Of a DNA stretch of 12,996 bases, positions 1-5,933 are shown in pieces. Position numbers and translations under genes: made by a program. The stretch's first letter is position 1, and each line of letters starts with the position of its first letter. Origin of the DNA: JAMCRM01 sp041685075 (GTDB lineage Bacteria > Acidobacteriota > Terriglobia > Bryobacterales > Bryobacteraceae). The DNA lies in NCBI GenBank assembly GCA_041685075.1, contig JAWLGN010000150.1, positions 1-12,996 on the forward strand. The letters are read 5' to 3'. A model generated the notes under the pieces. It did not search any database and had not been told where the DNA came from. It saw only the letters and a list, made by a program, of their open reading frames with translations.

Positions 1-180
1 CAGGTCGGCGAGCGCATTGCCGGCCAACTCGCGAAGAACGCCGCGAAACGGCTCCATCCCGGGCCGGCCGGCGAGCCGCCCGAGCGCTTCGGCCCAACCC
101 TCGTACTCCGGCCGGCCCTTCATTCGGGCCAGCGGGGGAGCCGTCGCGTATAACTCCCGTGTCAGCCGGTCAAGACCCAC
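1..180 (-). CDS. Unidentified protein, third gene of CHAT operon (partial, runs off left edge)
   Basis: An open minus-strand frame starts at GTG 180 and stays open for 60 codons to the window edge. An in-frame TGA lies six codons upstream of the GTG, so the gene must start at 180 or at ATG 123. GTG 180 is preferred: the start overlaps the last 11 bases of the preceding gene, which is typical of translational coupling, and the peptide looks like ordinary soluble protein from its first residues (GLDRLTRELYATAPPLARMK). A weak purine-rich stretch (GGGAAGAG) lies upstream. The visible part is rich in Arg, Leu, Gly and Ala, with aromatic residues in RPEYEGW. I recognise no family, signal peptide or membrane segment, and the C-terminal part is outside the window. 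The position suggests a partner of the CHAT peptidase, either regulator, sensor or target. Confidence 0.6.
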   Translation of the reverse strand, partial: MGLDRLTRELYATAPPLARMKGRPEYEGWAEALGRLAGRPGMEPFRGVLRELAGNALADL

Positions 181-670
181 TGCCCGCTCTTCCCGTCAAG
201 CCGGAGATTACCCCCGCAACCGCTGCCTTCACGGCATCCGACGAGCTGCCGAACGTGATCTGCAGGTCTTTCCACTTGAACGACTCGATGCGCAGCACCA
301 GCAGCAGCAGCGGCGCCGCCGCCAGCAGCAGTTCCGGTCCTCCCAGCTTTCTCATTTGCCGTTGGTAGGCCGCCTCCACGGCCGCCGCCAGTTCCGGTTG
401 CTTCCGTATTTCGTCGAGAGCGGCCAGGCTGATCCGGCGGGATGCTTCCGGATCCCGTAGAGCCGCGCGGACCTGGTCCGCGGTGGCGGCGGGCGCGACG
501 CCGGAAAGATCGGCCCGGATCTCCTCGGCCGCCGCCCGATCGGACATCTCGAGAGCGTCCTCAGGCACCCGGCTACCCTGGCCGGCATCCGCGAGGATTT
601 CGGCAGCCGACCGTACCAGCCGTTCCAGTTCGCTTTCGTCGTAGTTCGGGAACTTGTCCCAGATGGACAT
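170..670 (-). CDS. Unidentified 166-aa CHAT-associated protein with a short hydrophobic segment
   Basis: The start is ATG 670: a strong GGAGG lies 7 bases upstream, and the longer frame back to 748 would run into the CHAT gene. The product begins MSIWDKFPNYDESELERLVR. Residues 1-30 look like an acidic amphipathic helix. Residues 60-108 form a charged helical region (RAALRDPEASRRISLAALDE). Residues 113-128 are almost purely Leu/Ala/Val (ELLLAAAPLLLLVLRI), long enough for a short membrane-inserting or buried helix. A likely beta strand follows (KWKDLQITF), then a Gly/Ala/Ser-rich tail. There is no signal peptide and no catalytic motif I recognise. Sixteen bases separate it from the CHAT gene, so it is almost surely co-transcribed and co-regulated. 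By analogy with known protease-effector pairs it could be a cleavage-activated membrane effector or an adaptor. That role is inference; the gene itself is well supported. Confidence 0.82.
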   Translation of the reverse strand: MSIWDKFPNYDESELERLVRSAAEILADAGQGSRVPEDALEMSDRAAAEEIRADLSGVAPAATADQVRAALRDPEASRRISLAALDEIRKQPELAAAVEAAYQRQMRKLGGPELLLAAAPLLLLVLRIESFKWKDLQITFGSSSDAVKAAVAGVISGLTGRAGSGS

Positions 671-677
671 ATCGTTT

Positions 678-682
678 CCTCC
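678..682 (-). promoter_or_regulatory. Strong ribosome binding site fixing the start of the 166-aa gene
   Basis: On the minus strand GGAGG, followed by AAACGAT, stands 7 bases before ATG 670. It lies entirely in the 16-base gap after the CHAT stop codon, so it selects ATG 670 over the in-frame upstream ATG 748, which would sit inside the CHAT gene and lacks such a site. Confidence 0.75.
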
Positions 683-686
683 GTGG

Positions 687-1880
687 CTAGAGCCAGTCTC
701 CGAGCAACGCAGGCACGGCCCACTCGGAGACCGGCCGGGGGTTTTCATCCAGCTCTTCGCGGATCGATTCGCGAAATGCCAGCGCCTTGGGCAATCGCAG
801 ATCGCACCACTGCCGCAGAAAGCGCGGCGCCCAGCTTTTGGCGAAGTCGAAGTCCAGCGTCCACAGGCTCGCCAGAACGCTCGCCGCGCCGATTTTGAGA
901 AACTGGTGTGCCAGGCTGTGGAAGTCGTCCGCCGACGAGGTCTGTCCAGTCGCGGTGGAGCAGCCGATGAGCGCGATCAACTGCGCGCCGGTGGATGCTC
1001 CCACCATGAGTTCGTCCACGGTCAGAATCTCCGGCGAACAGCCCGGGCGCACGCTGATTTCCGTCGGAAAGAAACGGAACGGGAGGTCGCGGAACAGGAA
1101 CGGCCTCCCGTAGTGAATGGGGATGGTGATTTCCGCGCCGATGCCCGGATGGCGCGCGAGCAGGAGGCCGGAGCGGCCGGGAAACTCCGGGTCGTAGTGG
1201 CCGTGACACACGATGCACAGGACATCCGCGCCCGGCGTTCCTCGCCGCGGCTTGATCCAGATCCGTTCGGCGCCGCACCACTGCTGCTCCTCGAAATGAT
1301 CCAGGAAGAGATGCGCGACCTGCTCGTACTCGCCGGTGGCGTGAAACTTGACATCCACGGCCGCGGCGCGACAGCTACGGGGCGGCGGCGGAGCACTGTC
1401 GCCGCCGCGGCGCGGAAAGCGCCAGGCCACGGGATCGAACCGGCGGGCCGCGTTCCGGCTGACGCAGCGCGTGAAGAGCGTGCCGGAAGGCGCGTAGGTC
1501 AGCCCGTGGGTGACGGCCAGCGGAGCCTCACCGGCGCCATACACGACGGCGTGCAGCGGGATTCCGTGGAGCGAGGAGTGGGGAATGACGACGAGCACGT
1601 CGGCGGTTGCGAGCGCCTCCGGGGGAGGCAGCAGGGTGCGGCCCCAACCCCGCGAAAACTCTTCGAACACCCTTTCCCTGCGGGCGGGAGAATACGCTCC
1701 ATCGATCACTTCCAGGAGCAGCTCGATTCGGGGCAGCGTTTCGCGGCAGGGGCCCAGGGGAAACATCTGCTCCCGTCCCGTGGGATCGTGAAAGGCGCAA
1801 TAGAGACGGTCGACGCCGATGAAGTAGGCGAGGATGCCAACTCGAACGTCCGCCACACGCGATTGCGCCGCACGCGCCAC
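687..1880 (-). CDS. CHAT-domain cysteine peptidase, stand-alone
   Basis: CHAT peptidases are caspase-fold enzymes that cleave partner proteins when a sensor fires. From GTG 1880 the product is 397 aa. It shows the family landmarks in order: an N-terminal strand-hairpin region (VRVGILAYFIGVDRLY, about 12-27), the pre-catalytic motif VVIPHSSLHGIPLHAV (97-112), the His motif VCHGHYD with H226 before Gly (and H228 near), the Cys motif LIGCSTATG with C307, and the trailing GAASVLASLWTLD helix-strand with a C-terminal ALAFRES and W-x-VPALLGDW. Unlike most CHAT proteins it has no TPR or other repeats before the domain. GTG 1880 is chosen because GGAGG lies 4 bases upstream and a promoter-like element lies beyond it. 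A TTG at 1937 would extend the frame by 19 residues of low-quality sequence across that promoter. It is first gene of a three-gene minus-strand operon. The family is clear; the substrate is unknown. Confidence 0.88.
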   Translation of the reverse strand: MARAAQSRVADVRVGILAYFIGVDRLYCAFHDPTGREQMFPLGPCRETLPRIELLLEVIDGAYSPARRERVFEEFSRGWGRTLLPPPEALATADVLVVIPHSSLHGIPLHAVVYGAGEAPLAVTHGLTYAPSGTLFTRCVSRNAARRFDPVAWRFPRRGGDSAPPPPRSCRAAAVDVKFHATGEYEQVAHLFLDHFEEQQWCGAERIWIKPRRGTPGADVLCIVCHGHYDPEFPGRSGLLLARHPGIGAEITIPIHYGRPFLFRDLPFRFFPTEISVRPGCSPEILTVDELMVGASTGAQLIALIGCSTATGQTSSADDFHSLAHQFLKIGAASVLASLWTLDFDFAKSWAPRFLRQWCDLRLPKALAFRESIREELDENPRPVSEWAVPALLGDWL

Positions 1881-1898
1881 GGCCCCTCCGTTTGCTGA

Positions 1899-1927
1899 AT
1901 CGTACCTTGACCGATGGAGCGGCGCAA
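1899..1927 (-). promoter_or_regulatory. Candidate sigma70-like promoter of the CHAT operon
   Basis: Read on the minus strand, TTGCGC (1927-1922) and TACGAT (1904-1899) are separated by exactly 17 bases. The -10 lies 18 bases before GTG 1880, leaving room for the GGAGG site. Matches to consensus are partial (TTG conserved in the -35; TA and final T in the -10), so this is a reading by eye, but the spacing and placement are right. Confidence 0.4.
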
Positions 1928-1954
1928 CGGCGGGCAAACGGCTTTTCCCGGGAT

Positions 1955-1976
1955 TCCGGCCGCGGAAAGGGCCGGA
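1955..1976. repeat. 7-bp inverted repeat in the divergent intergenic region
   Basis: TCCGGCC (1955-1961) and GGCCGGA (1970-1976) form a perfect 7-base-pair inverted repeat with an 8-base spacer, between the CHAT promoter and the GT2-methyltransferase gene. It could be an operator or a hairpin; there is no T-run to make it an intrinsic terminator. The rest of 1928-2090 is GC-rich sequence with short palindromes (for example CCGCCGCGGCGG near 2050) and no gene that I can support. Confidence 0.3.
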
Positions 1977-2090
1977 TCGTACGCGGCCTCACGGCGGGTT
2001 CTCCGCGGGGAGCGGGCTTTACGAGGCGTACACCGGGCGGCCCGGGTAGCCGCCGCGGCGGGGAGGGCGTGGGCGGGCCCCCCGATCCGC

Positions 2091-2096
2091 TATGCT
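2091..2096 (+). promoter_or_regulatory. Possible -10 element (TATGCT) before the polysaccharide operon
   Basis: TATGCT stands 11 bases before ATG 2108 in an otherwise very GC-rich stretch. No good -35 is seen 16-18 bases upstream. If used, the leader would be only a few bases long. The assignment rests on the hexamer and its position alone. Confidence 0.25.
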
Positions 2097-2107
2097 GGAT
2101 GATTGTC

Positions 2108-3532
2108 ATGGTGCAACACACGCTCTCGGTCCTGGTGCCGCTGTACAACGAGGAGGAGTTCGCCGCGCCGCTGCTGGAGCGGGTGATCGCCGCGCCGCTT
2201 CCGGAGGGTTTCAGCCGCGAGATCATCGTGGTGGACGACGGCTCGACGGACGGCTCGCAGGAGGCCGTGGAGCAGGTGATGGCGCGGCACCCGGGGGTCA
2301 TCCGGCTGGTGCGGCACGGTCGCAACCAGGGAAAGGGCGCCGCCATCCGGACGGCCATCCAGCACGCCACCGGGGACTACTCCATCATCCAGGATGCGGA
2401 TCTCGAATACGATCCGCGCGAATACCCCCGGCTGCTCAAGCCCCTGGTGGAAGGTAAAGCCGACGTGGTCTACGGATCGCGCTTCATGGCGGCCGGGGAA
2501 CGGCGCGTGCTCTACTACTGGCACTCCATCGCCAACCGGCTGCTGACGGCGGCCTGCAACGTCGTTTCGGACCTCAACCTGAGCGACATGGAAACCTGCT
2601 ACAAGGCCTTCCGCACGCCGCTGCTGCGCAGTATTCCGATCCGCAGCAACCGTTTCGGCATCGAGCCGGAGCTGACCATCAAACTGGCGCGCCGGGAGGC
2701 CCGCATCTATGAAACCCCCATCAGCTATCACGGGCGCACCTACGAGGAGGGCAAGAAGATCGGCTTTGCCGACGCGCTCCAGGCGGTTTGGGTGATCGCT
2801 CGCTACGCCTTCACCAACGACCTGTACAACTCCTCGGGGCCGGAGATCCTGGCGGCCTTTGCCGGCGCCCCCCGTTTCAACCGCTGGATGGCCGACACCG
2901 TGCGCCCGTATACCGGCAAGGACGTGATGGAGATCGGGGCGGGGATCGGGAACCTGACGCGGCTGCTGGCGCCGCGGCGCCGCTCCTACACCGCCACCGA
3001 TATCGACGCCGAGCACCTCGCCCGGCTGGAGAGCCGCTTCCAGCACCGTCCCAATCTGCGGGTGCGGCACTGCGATCTTTCCGCGCCGCAGGATTTTCGG
3101 GAGTTCGCCGGCGCCATGGATTCGGTCGTCTGCCTCAACGTGCTGGAGCATATCCCGGACGATCTTCAGGGGCTGCGCAACATCCACTCCGTGCTGCGGC
3201 CCGGGGGGCGGGCCATTGTGCTGGTGCCGCACGGGCAGAGCATCTTCGGCACGCTCGATAAGGTGCTGGGGCACTATCGGCGCTACTCCCACCAGGAGCT
3301 GCGCGGGAAGATGGAGGCCACGGGCTTCACGGTGGAGCGGATTGTGGCGTTCAACCGCATCTCGCGGCCGGCCTGGTACGTGAGCGGCAAGCTGCTGCGG
3401 CGCGAGACCATCAGCCCCCTGGCGCTCAAGGCGTTCGACCGCACGGTGTGGCTGTGGCGGCGGCTCGACGCCTGGCTGCCGTGGGCGCCCACCTCCATCA
3501 TCGGCATCGGAGTGAAACGCGAAGCGGCTTGA
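2108..3532 (+). CDS. Bifunctional family 2 glycosyltransferase / SAM-dependent methyltransferase fusion
   Basis: The 474-aa product joins two enzymes. Residues 1-235 are a GT-A fold GT2 transferase: LVPLYNEEE near the start, VVDDGSTDGS (41-50, nucleotide-sugar binding), NQGKGAAIRTAI (73-84), and the metal-binding DAD at 96-98. The overall shape is like dolichyl-phosphate mannose/glucose synthases (TCYKAFR, GIEPELT), but without C-terminal membrane helices. Residues 255-474 are a class I methyltransferase: MEIGAGIGN (274-282, SAM-binding loop), acidic TATDID ending motif II, and NVLEHIPDD (344-352), then VLRPGG. ATG 2108 is chosen because GT2 homology begins at once; ATG 2099, in frame, would add three residues. 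There is no strong Shine-Dalgarno. It is the first gene of a six-gene plus-strand series. A likely role is transfer of a sugar to a lipid or glycan acceptor and methylation of a sugar or lipid intermediate; donor and acceptor cannot be read from sequence. Confidence 0.9.
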   Translation: MVQHTLSVLVPLYNEEEFAAPLLERVIAAPLPEGFSREIIVVDDGSTDGSQEAVEQVMARHPGVIRLVRHGRNQGKGAAIRTAIQHATGDYSIIQDADLEYDPREYPRLLKPLVEGKADVVYGSRFMAAGERRVLYYWHSIANRLLTAACNVVSDLNLSDMETCYKAFRTPLLRSIPIRSNRFGIEPELTIKLARREARIYETPISYHGRTYEEGKKIGFADALQAVWVIARYAFTNDLYNSSGPEILAAFAGAPRFNRWMADTVRPYTGKDVMEIGAGIGNLTRLLAPRRRSYTATDIDAEHLARLESRFQHRPNLRVRHCDLSAPQDFREFAGAMDSVVCLNVLEHIPDDLQGLRNIHSVLRPGGRAIVLVPHGQSIFGTLDKVLGHYRRYSHQELRGKMEATGFTVERIVAFNRISRPAWYVSGKLLRRETISPLALKAFDRTVWLWRRLDAWLPWAPTSIIGIGVKREAA

Positions 3533-3556
3533 AAACCGTCTTGTGGAAAGCGGCGT

Positions 3557-3565
3557 TGGTATGAT
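3557..3565 (+). promoter_or_regulatory. Candidate extended -10 promoter before the rmlA-like gene
   Basis: TGGTATGAT fits the extended -10 pattern TGn-TATnnT, in a 60-base gap between the GT2-methyltransferase stop and ATG 3593. No matching -35 is needed for such promoters and none is seen at 17 bases. It leaves a 27-base leader containing the GGGAG ribosome site (3579-3583). It could give the nucleotide-sugar genes their own transcript. Confidence 0.4.
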
Positions 3566-3592
3566 GAGTGTTTACGTCGGGAGCGTGATCCT

Positions 3593-4339
3593 ATGAAAGG
3601 CGTTGTGTTGGCCGGAGGCACCGGCAGCAGGCTGTTTCCCCTGACGAAGATCACCAACAAGCACTTGTTGCCCGTCTACGACAAGCCGATGATCTGCTAT
3701 CCGATTCAAATGCTTGTCGATGCGGGCATCCGCGACATCCTGATCGTGACGGGCGGCAAGAACGCGGGCGACTTCCTGCGGCTGCTGGCCAACGGCAAGC
3801 AGTTCGGCCTGACCCACATCAACTACACCTACCAGGAGGGCGAAGGCGGCATCGCCGAGGCCTTGGGACTGGCCGAACACTTCGCCGACGGGCACAAGAT
3901 CTGCGTGGTGCTGGGCGATAATATCATCGAGGGCAGCATTCGGGACGCGGTGGACGACTTCCGCCGCCAGGAGCGCGGCGCCAAGATTCTGCTCAAGGAG
4001 GTGCCCGACGCGGAACGCTTCGGCGTGGCCGAAATCGAGGGCAACCGGATCAGCCGCATTGAGGAGAAGCCCCGGGCGCCGAAATCCAACTACGCGGTCA
4101 CCGGCATTTACATGTACGACGGCACGGTATTCGATAAGATTCGCAACCTGGTGCCGTCGGCGCGCGGCGAGCTGGAGATTACGGACGTGAACAACGCCTA
4201 CATACGGGAAGGCGCCATGACGTTCGCCTACCTGGAGGGCTGGTGGACGGATGCCGGCACCTTCGAGTCGCTGCTGCGCGCCGGCAACCTGGTGGCGAAG
4301 TCGCAGAAGCGGCTGGCGGAAGGCGCGGGGGGCCGCTGA
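3593..4339 (+). CDS. rmlA: Glucose-1-phosphate thymidylyltransferase (short RmlA type)
   Basis: This enzyme joins a hexose 1-phosphate with dTTP to give dTDP-glucose, the entry step to dTDP-6-deoxysugars, in the cytoplasm. The 248-aa product opens with the nucleotide-binding loop GVVLAGGTGSRLFPLT (3-18) and the substrate loop KHLLPVYDKPMI. It has the metal-site GDN (108-110), EEKP (157-160), and the GELEITDVN (192-200) and WWTDAGTFESL (217-227) motifs that mark sugar thymidylyltransferases. Classical RmlA is about 290 aa; this belongs to the shorter type that lacks the C-terminal helical region used for allosteric control, so feedback inhibition may differ. The ribosome site GGGAG lies 9 bases before ATG. 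Its stop overlaps the next start by one base (TGATG). Context with rmlB makes glucose 1-phosphate the likely substrate, but nucleotide specificity is inferred. Confidence 0.9.
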   Translation: MKGVVLAGGTGSRLFPLTKITNKHLLPVYDKPMICYPIQMLVDAGIRDILIVTGGKNAGDFLRLLANGKQFGLTHINYTYQEGEGGIAEALGLAEHFADGHKICVVLGDNIIEGSIRDAVDDFRRQERGAKILLKEVPDAERFGVAEIEGNRISRIEEKPRAPKSNYAVTGIYMYDGTVFDKIRNLVPSARGELEITDVNNAYIREGAMTFAYLEGWWTDAGTFESLLRAGNLVAKSQKRLAEGAGGR

Positions 4340-4920
4340 TGGGCGCGGAAGCGGCGCGAGGACTGGCTCCGCTGGCCCGCCACGGCGCACTCGAACTTGT
4401 GCTGCCGCGTTGTGAGAAAGGCATCGGCGCGGTCATCACGCGGGCCGATTCCCGGCACCTGATCGAAGGCGTGCGCATCGAGGAGATCGAGTTGTGGCCC
4501 GACGACCGCGGCTATTTTCTCGAAGTGCAGCGCCTGGGCCGGGGCCTGGCGGCGGCGTTTCCGGCGGCCGAAACGCAGGTCTCCGCGGCGCTGAACTACC
4601 CGGGATCGATCAAGGCCTTCCACTATCATCTGCTCCAGCACGACTGCTGGACGCCTGCCATGGGGATGTTGCAGGTGGCGCTGGCCGACCTGCGCGCCGG
4701 CTCCCGCACCTTCGGCAGCCGCAATACCTTCTACGTGGGAGTGCTGCGCCCCTGGCGGATTCTCATTCCTCCGGGCGTGGCCCACGGCTACAAGGTCATC
4801 GGCACCAGCCCCGCCATGCTGATCTACGTCACCGACCGTTTCTACAACCCGGACGACGAAGGCCGCATCCCGTACAACCACCCGGACCTCAACTACGACT
4901 GGGAACTGCAACATAAATGA
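4339..4920 (+). CDS. RmlC-like sugar nucleotide 3,5-epimerase, divergent active site
   Basis: The cupin-fold product (193 aa) follows the RmlC pattern: LIEGVRIEEIELWPDDRGYFLEV (41-63), GSIKAFHYH (89-97), VALADLRAGSRTFGS (113-127), ILIPPGVAHGYKV (141-153) and FYNPDDEGRIPYN (168-180). True RmlC acts on dTDP-4-keto-6-deoxyglucose and uses a His-Asp pair with a Tyr. Here the catalytic His (H95) and Tyr (Y169) appear kept, but the Arg of RGLHYQ is Lys (K92), Gln is His (H97), the conserved Lys region reads DCWTP, and the usual NDP near the end is NHP (H181). It may therefore be a 3- or 5-epimerase of different specificity, or a related isomerase. About 40 extra residues precede the domain. ATG 4339 is coupled to the rmlA stop (TGATG), and its own stop overlaps rmlB by four bases. 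Confidence 0.82.
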   Translation: MGAEAARGLAPLARHGALELVLPRCEKGIGAVITRADSRHLIEGVRIEEIELWPDDRGYFLEVQRLGRGLAAAFPAAETQVSAALNYPGSIKAFHYHLLQHDCWTPAMGMLQVALADLRAGSRTFGSRNTFYVGVLRPWRILIPPGVAHGYKVIGTSPAMLIYVTDRFYNPDDEGRIPYNHPDLNYDWELQHK

Positions 4921-5933
4921 AACTGCTGGTAACCGGCGGGGCGGGGTTCATCGGATCCGCTTTCGTCCGGATGGCCCTGGCAGCGGGGGACGCGGTAACC
5001 AACCTGGACAAGCTCACCTACGCGGGCAACCTGGAGAACGTGGAGGCGGCGGCGGAGAACCCGCGTTACCGCTTTGTTCACGGCGACATCTGCGATGCCG
5101 GGTTGGTGAACAGCCTGCTGGCGGAGGAGCGTTTCGAGGCGGTGGTGCACTTCGCCGCCGAGTCCCACGTAGACCGCAGCATCCTTTCCGCGGCCCCAGT
5201 CTTTGAGACCAACCTGCGGGGCACGTTCACGCTGCTGGAGGCGGCGCGCGCGTACAAGCTGCCGCGCTTCGTGCACGTCTCGACCGACGAAGTCTACGGC
5301 AGCCTGGAGCCGCCGCTCGAAGCCAACGAGAACTTCCCGCTCCAACCCAGCAGCCCGTACTCGGCTTCGAAGGCAGGCTCGGACCTGCTGGCCCTTTCCT
5401 ACTTCACCACCTACCGGCTGCCGGTGATCGTCACCCGGGCTTCGAACAACTACGGCCCTTACCAGTTTCCGGAGAAGCTTGTTCCGCTGATGATTGCCAA
5501 CGCGCTTGAGGGCCGCAAGCTGCCGGTCTACGGCGACGGCATGCAGGTGCGGGACTGGCTCTACGTGGAGGACCATTGCCGCGCCGTGCGGGCGGTGATG
5601 ACGCGGGGGCGCGAGGGCGAGATCTACAACATCGGCGGCAATCGGTCGCTGCCGAACCTGGAGGTAGTGCGGCGCATTCTGGCGGCCACCGGGGCGCCGG
5701 AATCTCTCATCGAGTATGTCGAGGACCGTCCCGGCCACGACCGCCGCTATGCGCTGACCAGCGCCAAGGTGATGCGCGAAACCGGCTGGGCGCCCGAGGT
5801 GCCGTTCGAAAAGGGCCTGGCGCTCACGGTCGACTGGTACCGCCACAACCGCGGCTGGGTGGAGCGCGTGCGCTCGGGCGAGTACCAGGCCTATTACGAA
5901 CGCAATTACGGGGACCGGCTCCGAACATCTTGA
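4917..5933 (+). CDS. rmlB: dTDP-glucose 4,6-dehydratase
   Basis: RmlB converts dTDP-glucose to dTDP-4-keto-6-deoxyglucose using bound NAD. The 338-aa product is full length. It carries the Rossmann loop TGGAGFIGS (6-14), LDKLTYAGNLENV after the second strand (the adenosine-binding Asp and the RmlB-type DKLTYAGN signature), HFAAESHVDRSI (78-89), the catalytic STDEVYG (122-128; T123, D124, E125), YSASK (Y148, K152), and RASNNYGPYQFPEKL and GDGMQVRDWLYVEDH further on. All are classic for this enzyme rather than for general epimerases. The start overlaps the previous gene as ATGA, and the stop overlaps the next start as TTGA, so it is translationally coupled in the middle of the operon. The product sugar could go on to rhamnose, fucosamine- or quinovosamine-like sugars; no RmlD reductase is present in the window. 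Confidence 0.95.
   Translation: MKLLVTGGAGFIGSAFVRMALAAGDAVTNLDKLTYAGNLENVEAAAENPRYRFVHGDICDAGLVNSLLAEERFEAVVHFAAESHVDRSILSAAPVFETNLRGTFTLLEAARAYKLPRFVHVSTDEVYGSLEPPLEANENFPLQPSSPYSASKAGSDLLALSYFTTYRLPVIVTRASNNYGPYQFPEKLVPLMIANALEGRKLPVYGDGMQVRDWLYVEDHCRAVRAVMTRGREGEIYNIGGNRSLPNLEVVRRILAATGAPESLIEYVEDRPGHDRRYALTSAKVMRETGWAPEVPFEKGLALTVDWYRHNRGWVERVRSGEYQAYYERNYGDRLRTS

Noticed and set aside
290..330. CAG/CGC-rich short repeat run
   Set aside because: It encodes the Leu/Ala segment of the 166-aa protein on the minus strand; it is codon-level repetition, not a separate repeat element.
17..460. A 147-codon plus-strand open frame at the left edge
   Set aside because: It is Ser/Arg/Pro/Gln-rich, overlaps two minus-strand genes with better protein character and a strong ribosome site, and has no recognisable domain.
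654..1898. A 414-codon plus-strand open frame
   Set aside because: It lies antisense to the CHAT gene, and its product is Arg/Gly/Ala/Gln-rich with no recognisable motif. The opposite strand shows clear CHAT landmarks.
1881..1937. TTG 1937 start giving a 416-aa CHAT protein
   Set aside because: The extra 19 residues cover the promoter-like element and the GGAGG site, and add no family sequence. GTG 1880 is the better start, though not proven.
2090..3292. A 400-codon minus-strand open frame
   Set aside because: It is a shadow of the GT2-methyltransferase gene, with no family motifs.
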